Positions 13,294 to 26,705 of a stretch of DNA of 64,000 nt are shown here, in pieces. Both the position numbers and the translations under genes were made by a program. Origin of the DNA: Rhabdornis inornatus (Eukaryota; Chordata; Aves; Passeriformes; Rhabdornithidae); contig VWZS01008125.1 in NCBI GenBank assembly GCA_013397075.1, positions 2,973,023 through 3,037,022 on the forward strand. The letters run 5' to 3'. The notes under the pieces are model-generated. The model was not told the origin of the DNA. It did no database searches and saw only the letters and a list, made by a program, of their open reading frames with translations. Position 1 is the stretch's first letter. Every line of letters begins with the position of its first letter.

Positions 13294-16036
13294 GGCATTA
13301 GAGGAGAGAATGTCAGAGAACTTGGGAATACCAATAGGGAAATATAATTTCTTTTTTCCCCCATCACTGCTCTCCTTTGCTTCAGAGCCATTGTGAAACT
13401 GGAGTCCTCCACAGCATTCTGCATAACAATGTTGTGAAGCTGATTCCTCTACATTTTCTGTGAATTTTATCAATATTCTTATACCAGGAATAGCAAGCTC
13501 TCGTGCTCATTTCTACTTGTGAAAACAAGGGTGAGCGTTTGTTGACTTAATTTCCTTTGTGTAGCACTTTACAAAAGAGATGTGCCACAAAGCTGTAGTG
13601 TTTCTAGAGTGGGTCTCTGCTCAAAGTCTGTCCTAACCCCTCTCTACATTCAAACTGACACTATGGAAATTGAACATACTCTCTCTGAAGAGGTACTGTC
13701 CAACTATTCAAAGCCTCGTTCAGCACTGTAACATGGGTGTGAGTGTCATAATACAGTGCTTGGGAAAGTTAAAGAACTTCCTCTTTTTCTGGTCAGCTAC
13801 ATATAATTTGGATGACCAGACCCATCACTGTCCCTCAAGGTCCTGTTGTATGGCTTATGTTTTCATGTTTAGCAGGAGTCACCTATGAACTATATTCTAG
13901 CAGAAACTATCATATGATGCAGGATGTGTCATTTTCAAATGAGTGGATGCTGAAATATTGAGTTGCTATTTCACTCAGAAGCATTTCTGCTTGGAAAGAC
14001 TAAAGAAATTGTTTTTCTTTGAAATCAATTTAGCCCTGAAAAGCCTAAAAAGAGATTTCCCTAGATGCTTAAGTGGAACAGCTATGCCATATTAAGTATG
14101 ATTTAAATATATTTGTGCGTACGTATTGGAATATAGTACAGCAATATATCAATACAAAAACAATAAAGTAAAAATGCTGAGCAGAGTTAGTGTTTTGTAT
14201 TTTAGTGCAGTGCTGTTGTTTTGTTAGTGATTATTTATTTTTATCACAATAGCTACATTCTCTGCTCATGGACAGAGAAATGTCTATGCAGGCATTAACA
14301 GAAGGATTCTTGTTCTCCAAAAACTTTCAGCTCTGTGAACTCAGCTTACTCAGTCAGGGAAGCTGAGAGACACCCCTGCCATATTGCTCCAGTGGAAAGG
14401 TGATCTCCTCTAGGAATACTAGTGGAAAAATCCTGCTCTGATAAACTATATTTACACTATTTCATATATAATGCTGCTCCTTAGTAGCTGGATCTCATTT
14501 CTTTTTACTTCCGAAGACTGCTGAGGTGTGAAGGCAACCCCTTAGGTGAGCTGGTCACAGGGAGTGCTGGGCAATGACTGTCTGTTCAAGTGTTGGCAGG
14601 GAAGTGGGAAGTTGTGATTCCTCAGTGGGGGCTTACCAGCAATAATCAGTCTCTGATAGTGGTAGTCTTAAGTTAGTGGTCACTGCAGAGATTTTGAATA
14701 CTCTTGTTTAAATAGTTTTGTTATCACAAGAGAAAACTTTTATGCAGTCCAAAGGCAAGTTGTTCAAGTGTTTTGGTAAAGATTTAAATATATGTTTATG
14801 TAGGTAGCTTGAATATTTTACCTTTAGATTTTCTGTAACTGAAAAAAATCAGAATTACCCATGACACTGAGTGAGACACTCACATTTGTGCTTGATGAGC
14901 AGAATGTGTGGGAGGGTAGACTTCAAATATTTTTATTTGCTTTTATTGGCCTCAAAATACTGTAAAAGTGTTTTATCTTTTAAAAATATTAATTGTCATC
15001 CATATTAGATAAAACATTCTTTCATGCAGCATTGGATGATAAAGATTTTTTCCTTCAGGCTCTGTGATCCTAACAGCTCTTAATTTCTTTTTTGCATTCC
15101 TCAATTAGCCCAGCTTCTTAAGCTGATAAAATGTAGAGAAAAAGGTGGATAAAATAATACAAATTACTGTAGCTGGGAACCTTCTCAGCTACACTACCTG
15201 TAGCTGGTTTCCAAAATGTGTTTGTTTCACTCAGATTGATCAAGGTATAAATCAGAGAGGAGAATTCTTCCCACTGAACATTTTAAAGGCAGATAGAGAT
15301 GCAGATGGGTTGGTAAGACACAAGACTGAATCTAAATGTGAAATGAAATATAGATAAAAGCGTCTTGCCTCAGACAGTTTTAATATTAATACCAACATCT
15401 CTTGGATGAAAAAGACCAATACTTTGTGGTTGTGACATTTTCCACAGGTACAAAACAAGCAGATTTCCTAGGGTATTTCTGAACTTGATGGGAAAAAAAT
15501 CTATTTTGTAAATTATTTTAGATCTGGTCCAGAATGATACATTAAGTTCCAGTACCTGCCTACATTTTGGGTTTTAAAAATAAGGAAAGAACAACTTTTA
15601 ATGGATTTGAAAGTAGATACACAGCACTCTGATTCTGCAATAACTGTTGAGTAAACTTACTTTGTTTTGTTGCTTATGTAAAAAATCTTCAGAATCAAAC
15701 ATTCTATGCAGATGGAGACTATGAATTATCACTTTGCCCTAGATAACAAACACACAATTTCTAATGGAATTGGATAGCATTAATAATATATAAATTTTCC
15801 ACCATCTGGTAAAAAAGTCTTGTGTGAAACTGTTTTTAACAGAAAACAAAGTCTGATTTGCAAAACCTGACTGAACATCAGATGTTCTGGGTGTTTGATC
15901 TTAAAATGAACAGTAGATGGCTTCAGAGAACATTGCCCCCAGTGATGGCTAGCTCCAGATAAAGACAGAGGGCACAGCCACAGACCATACAGCAGAATGG
16001 CCACAAAGAGTTGGTGTGGAAAAGGGAAGAGTCAGG

Positions 16037-16071
16037 TTTTTTTTTTTTATTATTTATTTATTTTTTTTTTT
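16037..16071 (+). repeat. T-rich low-complexity run
   Basis: A T12 run, an ATTATTTATTTA interruption and a second T12-13 run. It is simple sequence only. Confidence 0.8.
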
Positions 16072-16879
16072 AATACACTGCAGGTAAAAAAACAAAAATA
16101 AAAATTAGAACTGTTTGACTAAAATGCACTACCCTTTCAGCTGCCATTGATTTGTTGTATTACGATGTTGTGGTAATATCATCTCATGAACCTTTCTGCA
16201 AATCTGCCTTTGATGCTAGTTTCTATTACATTATAGCATTATATGAGCATTATATTATATGAGTTCATTATAGCAATGAACTCATAGTTCAGGTACACGC
16301 TTCACAGTAAAATAATTTGTAATCACTCAGTTTTATGAGAATCATGACATCATAAACTGTGTGTCATATCTAAGTCATGATGACATAGAACATGTGACTG
16401 TTTCTGATCCTGAAGTTTTGAGCAGTTTTCTCAGTGTTCCTCGATTGTTCAGTGGCTTTGTTCTTTCTTGCCATCTTCTCTGTGCTTTTCCAGTTCTGCT
16501 ATCTCTTTTCTGAGATAGTGTGTTGAGTAGGTTTGCACAATGCCACAGTGGCACTCTATGGTTTTCTCCTTTGCTCTTGTTTAAGGCAGAAAACCACAAG
16601 TGTTGTATTGTCTGCTTCCTTAAAGCAGTTAAAGTGGTTGAACCCCACAGTACAGCAGTAGTAAACTGAATTATGTTAGAGATGATTATACCTTAAATAG
16701 AATAGTTTTAGGTGTGAAGACATACATTGCCCCAGATCTCCAATTTAATATTTGGATGGGTAAGCATCTTTTAGTTTTGTTTCTAATGAAAATGTCTGAA
16801 TTGTCTCACACCATTGGAATAATTCCAGTGTTGACCCAAAGTACTTTGCTCCATGTAAAGAATCGAGAAAAGTTGCTTT

Positions 16880-16889
16880 CCCCCCCCCC
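16880..16889 (+). repeat. C10 homopolymer
   Basis: Ten consecutive C residues in AT-rich surroundings. The length is likely to vary and to be prone to sequencing error. Confidence 0.7.
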
Positions 16890-19087
16890 ACCTACATGTA
16901 TACATTTGTGTATGTTTATGAGTAAGTACATGAGAAAGGTTTTGTCTTCCTCACAATTAAAAATAAATGTAAATGCTACTTCAGAAAAATATAGAGCTCC
17001 AAATAAACTGTTTTTTAATATGTTAATACATTTACAAAATTTTCTTCTTAAAATTCTACAGTTACATAGTCTTGTGGCCTGTCATTAGCAATTTCTCTCA
17101 AACCTTGAGACACAATGAGAACATACTCATCTCTACAGTTTCCAGCAAGTACCTCTCTTTGTAACATCACATTTATAAAGTGCTTCAGTAGTCATTCTCG
17201 CTATTGGAATTTATAGACTAAAAATGATTATCTGTTGAATTGGAGACCAGCTTTCCTCATGATCCAGAATGTTATTAAATAAAATAAACACTTTTTTACC
17301 AACTGGCTGATACCTTGCTGTTCTATGTATGTGTTTTTCTTTTCCTACTTAGCTATTGTTCCTCAGTTCATTATCTCTAATAAGGGATGATTTTCTTTTC
17401 TTGTCTGCAACTTCCTATATAAAATTACAGAGTTCACTGCTATATAAACAAGTTAGAATTATGCAAATTGTTTTAAATTATAAATTAACTTCCTTCTTTA
17501 AAGGAAGAAAAAAAATAGGAAATCTGGTGGCCTTTTATCCTACTCTGTCTCTTTTCCTCCCCTCATATACATTTGTTTATGTAGATGGATACACTCACAT
17601 TAGTTTCTTTATCTAGCTTCAGACACCAATAAATTCTCTCACCTGGAAATTTCTGTGATAAAATTCTGAGGAATTAGTTACATCAGATAGATAGAATGAA
17701 CCTGTTTATAAATACCCTGTCTCCTTTCTGCAATGGGGAAAAAAAATCTGTACGCATGGCATTGGCTCTGTGTACAGGTGCAGACTCCTTAGAATTCATT
17801 TGCATTTTTGAGAACCATGGTACTTACATGTGCTGACCATCAAATGAGTGCTGTCAGGGATCTGCAGGTTTGCTGAATCAGAGCAGTATATTGCCTGTCT
17901 AATGCCTCCCTAGCTCCTCTGATGATGGATACTGACAACAAGGAAGCTGCCTGGTTGTGTTGCTAATTTGTTATTTTATTTATAGGCCTTTTGTGTGTGT
18001 GTCACTTTTATGTATGATGTATTTCCATTGTTGATGTGTCTTCCTTCTGCTCTCAGTGGTGTTCCTGTGCTCCCAGCAGATTCATGTGTTTGTGGCAATG
18101 AAAGAGACAGAAGTGAAGACTGTCCTCCCAGGACACAGCTCATAAATTATCCCTTACAACCAAAGCACCAGACAAAACAGTTTTTTCAAGTGGTCACAGA
18201 TGAGCTATGTCCAAAGGAATTTGCTTTTTCAGATGTTTATGAACGCATCTGTTTGCTGATCTAGGGCATGCAAACTGCAAAAAGGTCACCATCTGCAGGT
18301 GCAAATACATTTGCCAAAGCCCCCTGGAGACCAGCTTGATTCTGATCACAGTGGATGCTAGGTAAAACCCAAGGTCTTAACCAGATGGTTTCAACTGTTT
18401 TTTCTGGTTGAAGTGTCACACTGAGTGCAAAATTTTGTCTCTAGCATGGAGAAAGTACAAAGTAAAAGATGAGAGAGAAATGGAGGCAGAAAGTAGAACA
18501 ATAAATATTACCAGCTGTGACTAAAGCTGCTACGAATATGGTGAGCTCAGAATACTTAGTATATTTATTCCAAAAGATGCTTTAAATAACTATAATTATA
18601 TAATTAAACGACTTCCCGTATAAAATTGTATCACATAGAATTAAAGATGACTATATTCTGCACAGCAAAATGAAGGCAATACTAAGAGGGGAACAAGATT
18701 TGGGATATTCTTTCTGCAAAGATTTTGAAGGATGAAAAAATGAAAAAAAAACCCCAAAATAAAAAATATGCCAAAAAGTCTCTCTCCTGGATGCTATTTT
18801 TATTTATACATGTAGGAAGAAAAAGCTGAAAGAGTTGGAACTTGGAATGGGGACAAGTTAGTCTCTTGTGCTTCTGAATTCCAAGATACTCCATTTCTGG
18901 GGATCTGAAAACATAGTGAAGAGTCACCATATGAAGTAAGCAGCAGGAGATCAGTGTCTGACAGGACACCAGTTGGATTCTAATACCTACCCTGTGCAGT
19001 TCTTCTGAAAGTATTTGTTTTTGAGGCGTTGGTACTCACAAAACAGGAAAGTATGTGGATTTTTTTAGTTGCCTCTCCCCCAACCCG

Positions 19088-19132
19088 AAAAAAAAAAAAA
19101 AGTAAAAAGAAAAGAAAAAAGAAAAAAAAAAA
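19088..19132 (+). repeat. A-rich/GA low-complexity block
   Basis: An A14 run is followed by A4-11 runs separated by single G residues, with one T near 19104. It is nearly pure purine. No retroposon body is recognised next to it. Confidence 0.8.
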
Positions 19133-22100
19133 GGCTGAGAGCTAAGCATAAACCATCTGCATTTGCATAATGTCAGTAAGCATACTTCACCAGCAAGGCT
19201 CCCCTTTCTCCATTCTTTTGCTATCACCGCTGGCATAGGCACCGAAATCTTTCTTCAATTTACAAGTGTCTTGCTGAGGAAGAAGATCCATCAGAGTCTG
19301 TGAACATTTATATTATATACTTTTCTTCAGAACACCCCAATTTTGTAATTTATGCATAGTAATACTCTATAGAACTCATCACACTTGTTCTCATTGGATT
19401 TTTCAGAGTAAAAGCTGTGGATATGTCTACACTATGTCTGCACAGAAAAAGTCAGCAGTGAATAAATCTAGCACTCTGCACAGGGATGGCCACATGGCTT
19501 AATTTTCTGCCTTGCTGACTCTGTTTTTTGCACCATGTCAAGTTCCTGAGCAGCCTCACCAGCCCTCCTGGCACAGATGGATGAGCTCCTGCTGCCTACT
19601 TGGGCTGAGTTGAGGAAGAACCAAGTCTGCAGATATATTGGTTTTTAGCACCCCTGTAAAACACATTTTATTTTATTTATTCAAGGTATCATTGTACAGG
19701 ATCCCATGTAATGTTATAACATTAGTTTTTGGTTTTGCAAGTGCAGGTTATGAGTAAAGCTTGAGCATATCATGAAAGCTTTTTCTAGAAAATTAGTGGA
19801 ATGGCCTTGCATTGCATGAAAGGATATTAAACAAATCCAAGCAAATAATATTTTTGTATGCTTTATAAGACTAAAGAAAAAGAAAAACTTTTTTTTTTTT
19901 TTAAAACATCTTTTCTCACCTGTAATAAAATTTCAAGACTTTTAAGGTTGGTGATGTGGCTAATTGGGTGTAATTTCTGTTATGGGTGTTTGGTGAGAGG
20001 AGGAAAAATGAGACACTTCCCTAGGTCCATTTATGAGGAATTGATTGCACAAAGAGAGGTAGAGTGACTGCAAACTCTCATGGTGCCTTAATTCAGGTCT
20101 CCCAGGGACTGCACCTGGAGAAAGTTTTGGCCCCTGCTGAGGACTCTTATTGTGAACCCGTTGTGAAAGTAATTGATGCAGGCAAAAAGTAGCATTTAGG
20201 CCTTGAGATGTTTTTGCTGTTTTCTTCAGACCATGTAACACCAATTTTAAATCAATCTTTTTTTTCAGCAAAAAGTAAGGAGGAAAGCTGAATTCCCCCT
20301 TTACATGCAGATGAACTCTCTGCTTGTTTTTTATATATATATCTGTTACACAAAGCTTGGGCAACCCTCTTTTAAAGGTCTGCGTAGGTTTTCAGCTTGT
20401 CCTTTTTCTTGTCATTTTCATTGGCTTTTGGTACCTTTCTGATTTCTTTATTAACTGGGTTTTTTTTGTCCCAATCAATGGTAAGTGCACAACTTTCTGT
20501 TCTGGACTCTCTCTAGACTATAATGCAGTTTTGTTCCCCTGATTGAGTTGTTCTATTATGTCTATTTCTGTTTTCACTCTTAAAACTTGCTTTTCTTTAA
20601 TTCACTTTTAACAAACATCTGAATGGGTTTAAAGGGTAGATGACACCAATACTGTCAAGATACCATTGATCTTCCAACTGAAGCTGCTGGGAGGCAAGCT
20701 GGCTACTTTCCCTCTGTGTTTCAGTTCCTAATTTTCTGATTATTTTGATAGCTTAGAAGTTTTAGTAACAATGAAGGTGAACTCATCCTTCCCTTTTTGT
20801 GTACACCTCCTTTTTGTGTTAGTCCCAGACAATATGGCACTGTCAGAAAGTGTTAGATACAGCTTTTTATGTTGTCTGAAACAGTTTCTCAACTGGAAGC
20901 TGGAAATAGCAGTTTGAAAGCCTGTGTCCCAGAATGAGTTTAGCATGTTTTGTTAGCACTTATCTTCATTATGGTCATTTCTGTCAAATGTGTTCTGCTT
21001 TTCAGACAGCTCCAGATAGTTCAGTTTTCCTGAAGGGGAAGATCTGTTGGGCATTAGCTGTGGAGGCAAATAGATGGTCACTAAAAAATGCGAAAGGACA
21101 GAATGGGCATGTCATGAGTTATTTTTGTATACACAGAAATTCTGTTATATTGGATTAGATACAGGTAGCCATGTTCTGCATTTTATATTTTATATCCCAA
21201 TCTTTCGTATGTGCTTCATATTTTAAACTTTAAAGTTAGCCTTTTCTAGGATAAAGAATGGTGGTGGCCCAAGGGTGGGTCTGCACTGTGGAGAGAAGGA
21301 GCTGCAAAGGTGCCTGAGCAGCTGGAGCTGTGCACCTAAGTCTTTAAAGCCCAACAGTGTCTTCAGGGTTGGGTGTTTGTTGTGCTCACTGAAGATCCTG
21401 CTTTTGGGGTCAGACAAGCAGAGCCATTTCAAATATCTATGTCCCTGATGTGTGAGGTGTAGCTCTAGCTTTTGCAGTGATGTTTACTCATCAGGCTCTT
21501 CCAGCTGGGCCAGAAAAATAGAACTTAACACATTCATTCATTGCAACAACATGCTTATCTGATTAAGATAGCCTGTTGGCTTTCTTGCAAGAAATTAAAT
21601 AAAAATTATCTTCTTTGTCTGAAGCAGGATAGGAGAGTAATGAAATAGCTCTATCAGTTTTGTCAGCTTTGGAATCTATAAGGAATTTCCCTCTATCAAA
21701 TTAGTAGGGATGTTTTCCATTGTCGCCTTGTAGTGTGGCAAGAGCTACGCTGCAGGATCATTTGGCAATTTATCTAACCACACACATGGGGAACAGCAGT
21801 TCCAAGGACTGACTCCAGGCTGTGTTTATCTTATGCCTTATTATGTGGTGATTCTCTTGGTCTCTTCTGTTCCTTTCTTCTGGTTCTTCTTAGAGAATTT
21901 GAACAGCATGAATGGATCAAATAAATCTGAGTTCACCTCAAAATCTCAGTGGAACATGAGCACTGTACTGAGTCCACTATATAATATAACAGAAAAGGTC
22001 TCGAAGTCACAGTTTAAACTCGTGTCTCTGCATGTCAGCCTGAATCTTCTGACACAGTTGGTCTACTCTAGCATAAAGCTAACCCAGTGAATGTAAAGAA

Positions 22101-22139
22101 ACTCTTAAGCCTAATAAATAATACATACATGTAACAAAA

Positions 22140-22225
22140 CCTTCCTAGAAAAACCCAAACAAATACAAAACCCACAAAAAACCCTTCAAAAAAAACAGAA
22201 ATAAAACCAATCAAACCCCAAAATT
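22140..22225 (+). repeat. A-rich degenerate AAAC/AAACC block
   Basis: Repeated A runs separated by CC, C and TC dominate about 85 bases. It may be a decayed microsatellite. There is no readable element attached. Confidence 0.5.
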
Positions 22226-22492
22226 CTCTGGGACCTCAACAATGTCAGTTATTTTATTTCAGTATTTTTCTAGCACTAAGATGCTCTAATTTCCTACATT
22301 GTATCATAAGCTGAAGGCACTAGAAAGCTCTTCTGTCCACTGACATCTTCCCAGTACTTCAGCTTTGAGGAATTTGAAGTATCAAAAGCTCTATGATTGG
22401 CTTTAGAAATGCAGAGGCCTGCCTGAATGAGAGCTGTTGATTGCAGATTCAGAACTTCCAGCAGCTACACAGATAATATAATTTCAATGTAC

Positions 22493-22505
22493 TTTTTTTT
22501 TTTTT
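22493..22505 (+). repeat. T13 homopolymer
   Basis: A simple thirteen-base T run in unique sequence. Confidence 0.75.
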
Positions 22506-23899
22506 GCATTGAAAACAGAATTACAGTGAAGCATGCAGGCTCTTGTATAGTGCAGATGGTGTGATAAAATTTGAGATGCATGAAAAAAGGAAGAAGATTT
22601 TTTCATTTAAATTCATCAAAACAGTAAAATTATAATGGCGTCAAGCTGTAAATATTATTGAAAATTGCAATATATTAATCTTTGAGTGTTTGTATATGTA
22701 TATATCCATGCCTACATACTTTAACTCGCTGATTTGTCTGTGTAACAGCTGTACCTCTTTATGCTGTGAGAATAATGTGACCACAGATAAACAGTTTATG
22801 TCCAGAGTTTCAGTCTGTAAAGTCAACCAGCATCACTAAATTCACTACCTCTAAATTAAAGTTATAATCACCTTACTGACAGTGTAGCTTTAATATTCTT
22901 TGATCTAAGAGATACATTGCCAAACAAAGCATCTTTGAACTAGAGAGGGAATAAGAAAATCAGGAAAACAGAGTGTAGTATGACATTTTGGAAAGCAGTG
23001 TTGGAAGTCAATTTGGGGTTATAGAGGACAAGTGACTAAACTCATCTTCATGTTATGCAGTAAGGAGCTGGCAGATCTTTTGGGCTGTAGGTGGGTGTTG
23101 GATCTTAGGAAGTTGGAGTTTTTGAGCTTTCTGCGCTTCTTGGCACAGACCCTTTTGAAAACACTGCACTGGACTTGAAATCTTGGAGAAGATTTGTAAA
23201 TATAAAAAATTAGTTAGAAATCATAAATGTGTAGTGGGTTAGATATGTGTGTTTTCACTGAGTGATGGGTTTTAAATTTGAGGTTTTTACAGTATAGTGG
23301 TAGTTAGGAGATAAGATGGAGAATTTTGAGTAGTGTTTTTACTTTTGTTCATCTTCTTCTCTTTCTGCTTCTTCAAAAAACTTAAGTAGTTACATTTTAA
23401 TTAGTCAGTTAAAAATCACTCTAAAAGTCATAAAAATCTATTATTGGGTCAAAAGTATAAATAATATAGGTGTTAAACTTTTATTAGTCTGTTTAGCTTT
23501 AAAAGGCCTTGAAACAGGCCCAGCTTAGAGCCATTTTTCCTACTTCTAGCAAGCAGCTAGAAGTGCTACTATACTTTCTATAAATTTTGATAAAATATAA
23601 TAAACATCCAAGTCCAAACACGAAAAACTAGCTTGACTGCCTTTCTAATAATCCTGACTCTAAACAAAAACAGATGAAACTAATAACAGACCACTAATTA
23701 GTGGTACAAAAGCCTAGCACACACTTACACAGTGGGCCACAACTTGGAGCAGCAAAGTGATTTTAATTCTAACTCGCAGCAGTGGTGAGCATGGTACAGA
23801 AATATCATGTGCTTCTCTGGTACAGACATTTTCTAAAAGGATGTTGGAATGGTGGTACAGAAAAATGCCCTGTAAAATGCCCTTTGGAGACTGCACAAT

Positions 23900-24180
23900 C
23901 TCAGAGAGATAATTTGATTATAGTGTTTAAGTATCTTCAAGGGAAAAATACAGAACGCTGAACCAATGACTGGGAGCTACAGGCAGACAAGTTAAAATTA
24001 AAATGAGGTACAATATTCTTAAAAGTGAGATTGATTAACCATTGGAACAAAGGAAGTGCTTGAAGTCTCATTGTATTGCATTCTTCAAATTATGGCTGAA
24101 TGTCCTTTCTGAAAGTCAAACACAACTTATGGGACTCGGAGGGAAGTAACCAGCAGAATCTGAATGACTTGTTTGAAAGG
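23900..24180 (+). mobile_element. ancient CR1 (reptile-wide type) 3' relic
   Basis: In order, the sequence shows a TTTAAGTATCTTCAAGGG-like block, a CTACAGGCAGACAAGTTAAAATTA-like block, a GTGAGATTGATTAACCATTGGAACAA block at about 24026-24051, and further decayed text that in related copies holds the 'subject wherein sequence ends' portion of the LINE. The order and spacing match the old CR1 type also familiar from turtles and crocodilians, where the phrase 'attaaccattggaacaa' is typical. Heavy divergence and missing ends mean it is far older than the copy at 8.15 kb. It is assigned by recognition, not by search, and the borders are approximate. Confidence 0.6.
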
Positions 24181-25669
24181 GTCTGCCAGAACAGCTGCAG
24201 AATTTGCTCTCTTCTACTCTTCAGTACTCTAACATGAAGCCATGTATTTCACAACTTCTCTCACATAAGTTGATTTTGGCATCACATCTCTCAAATTCCC
24301 CCTCACATCAGACAGCAAATTCAGAAGCATTCAACTCATGTTCTTCTCTGAAAATGACATCACATTTGTCTCTGATTAGTATTGTTGATATCAAAATGCA
24401 CCTTGTACTGTTGAATGTTTCTTACATTACCTCAAGGATGAGTATTAGTTACAATAAACATATACATGATATAAAGGCTTTCTGTGCACAGACAAACTGA
24501 AAGATACAAGATTCTAAATATAAAAATGGGTTGTCCAAAATCAGCGTATATCCAGCATAGTCTAACTCTAATAAAAACCTGTTAGACTGTGGTGAAATCA
24601 GGAAAGCCCTGCCTCCATAAGTGAAATACTATAATTCTGTGCTCAAAGTTACTTCTAGTATTTACAATTTATGTTGCACCTTAGGACATTTAATTTAGGA
24701 AGTGCATTTTAGCGTAGGCCTACTATGTAAACACAGACAAAATTTTATATATTAAAGTACTGCTCTATACAAAGCCTTACTGCACCATCACATATAGGAC
24801 TGAAACAGGCCACCAATTTAATGGTACAGAACAAGTTGCCACCCATCTGCTGATCTGTATGAACTGTCTGCACACACCATTCTACTGACGGCTAATAACT
24901 TAAAATCCCAATTACTTGGCCTTTGCTGTGGGCTAGGAGCACATATAGGAATAGTTGCCATGGTCTAGTTGATGCATGATTGCTTGCTTCCCTGTGATAT
25001 GCTTGTTTTAAATCTTTATTTTTCCTGCTAGCTCAACACATCTGCAGGAGTTACTCAGCTCAGGAAATACCCATTTATGCATGTTCAAGTGAAACAGCAA
25101 AAATGAAACAGCTGATCACAGTAAAAAATGCTATGCTTTTTCTTCTTACTTCCTGCACAAGTAAGAGCTGCTGTTATAAAGAAAATCTATTTGCTAGAAG
25201 TTAGTAGCAGATATTGAACAGAGATCACAGTTCACAACAGTACTTCCTTGTGTGGAGTCAGCTTTTCTATTTATACTTGCAAAGGAAAATATTAAATACT
25301 CAGTTTTGGACTGCTTTTCCTTTAAAATAAAAATACATTTGGCTGAACTCTTGATATAGATTGAACTCTTGATATAGATTGTCTTGGAGAAAAGGAAGCA
25401 GCTGTAAAGGGTCGACAGAACATGAATTCTTGAAAAATAATGATACATAGCCTGTACATTTATGATTGAAAGTGCATGTCACCTGGGAGTTGTTAGCAAT
25501 GGTAAACAAAATAATGTTAGTAGCAAGTATAGCCCTTGAAGAGACAATGCAAAATGAGTGTTTATTTCTAGATAAATCTTCAACAAGATCTTCTCAAGCA
25601 CATGAAACACTTTCAGCATTTTTACCATCTAATTTCTGGTTAAACTCTGAGAAGTTAGTCAGATGCTAT
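24181..25669. other. unique sequence between two CR1 copies
   Basis: No gene or named repeat is seen. It contains the 18-bp tandem duplication at 25344. The plus-strand open frame ending inside the next CR1 starts here at 25466, but only its last third is CR1-derived. Confidence 0.55.
25344..25379 (+). repeat. perfect 18-bp tandem duplication (2 copies)
   Basis: TGAACTCTTGATATAGAT occurs twice head to tail without mismatch. This is consistent with a recent replication-slippage duplication. Confidence 0.95.
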
Positions 25670-26705
25670 AAATGTATCCAAGGAGCAGTGGTCAATGGCT
25701 CGATGTCCAGATGGCAATCAGTGACAAGTGGTGCCTCTAAGGGGCCAATACTGGGACCAATATGCTTAATATCTTCATCACTGACATAGAGAGTGGGAAC
25801 AAGTGCACCCTCAATAAGTTTGCAGATGACAACAAGATGAGTGGTGCTGTTGACACACCTGATAATGAGCTGCAGTCCAGAGGGACCTGGACAAGCTGGA
25901 GAAAAAGTGTCATGTGAACCTCATGAGGTTCAATAAGGACAAGCATAAGGCTCTGCACCAGGTTTGGGGCAAGCCCTGGTACCAATACAGGATGGGGATG
26001 AATGGATTGAGATCAGCCCTGCTAAGAAGGACTGGGGATGCTGGGGGGTGAGAGGCTGAACAGGAGCCAGAAAAGTGCACTCACAGCCCAGAAATACAAC
26101 CTAGGCTCCATCCAAAGCAGTGTGGCCAACAGGTCAGGAGAGGGGATTCTGCCCCTCCACTCATTCTTGTGCAACTCCACCTGGAACACTGCATGCAGCT
26201 CTGGGGTCACAGCACAGAAAGGACATGGACCTGTTGGAGTGAGTTCAGGGAACGGGCACCAAGATGATTAGAGGGATGAAGCACCTTTCCTACGAGGAAA
26301 GGCTGAGACAATTTGGTTTGTTCAGCATGAAAAGAGAATGTTTTGGGGTAAGCTTAATGGTATCTTTCAAGACCTAAAGGAGTTTATAAGAACCATGATG
26401 ACAGACAGCACCTGTTGTTACAGGACAAGGGCTAATGATTTTGAAGTAAAAGGGGATAAATTAGGATTAGATATAAGGAAGACATTTTTTTTATGATGGG
26501 CATGGTGAAACATAGAGACAGGTTGCCAAGAAAGTGGTAGATGCTCCATCCCTGGAAAACTTCCAGGTCAGGTTGGATGTGACTCTGATAACCTAATGTA
26601 CTTGAATATGTCTCTTCTCATGTAGATGGACTACACGACCTCTAAAGGTGCCTCCCAACCCAAACTATTCCCTGATTCTGAAACTGCATGATTCTGTGAT
26701 GATCT
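25670..26705 (+). mobile_element. 5'-truncated CR1 LINE with decayed reverse transcriptase
   Basis: This is about 1 kb of CR1 in sense orientation. The 5' part still translates to the end of the reverse-transcriptase domain: VTSGASKGPILGP (the VTSGVPQGSVLGP-type motif) in the frame reaching 25789, then after frameshifts NKFADDNK, with the catalytic FADD encoded at 25819-25830. Downstream come the thumb/3' coding remnant and the 3' UTR with the CTCTGGGGTC, GAGAGGCTG..., TAGATATAAGGAAGACATTTTTT and AGATGGACTACACGACC blocks. It ends in a GATTCTGTGATGAT-like tail (about 26692-26705), the CR1 terminal repeat. Many stops and frameshifts make it a dead copy. It lacks ORF1 and the upstream ORF2, as most CR1 insertions do. 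Confidence 0.93.

Larger units (their letters stand above)
8406..23899. other. long unique non-coding stretch
   Basis: About 15.5 kb without a gene or interspersed repeat that I can name. It holds homopolymer and simple runs near 11.9, 13.3, 16.0, 16.9, 19.1 and 22.5 kb, a 16-bp palindrome at 12281, and an A-rich segment at about 22140-22225. A relatively GC-rich patch at 11160-11580 carries the longest minus-strand open frame of this part (116 codons), but it has no domain. The segment 12755-13030, rich in CAGCCA-like and CTCTC motifs, may be an unrecognised old repeat. Nothing here supports a gene call. Confidence 0.5.

Noticed and set aside
17995..18264. 89-codon frame with several Cys residues preceded by a CTCTCAG acceptor-like site
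   Set aside because: No matching donor at its end and no recognisable domain; chance is more likely.
19088..19132. Poly(A)-like block as the tail of a processed pseudogene
   Set aside because: No recognisable coding body upstream and no flanking target duplication.
19960..20364. 134-codon minus-strand frame, the longest in the window
   Set aside because: No domain, no signal of conservation, low-complexity Lys/Leu stretches and no splice or promoter context.
25466..25789. 107-codon plus-strand frame as a gene
   Set aside because: Its C-terminal third is CR1 reverse transcriptase and the rest is unrelated upstream sequence.
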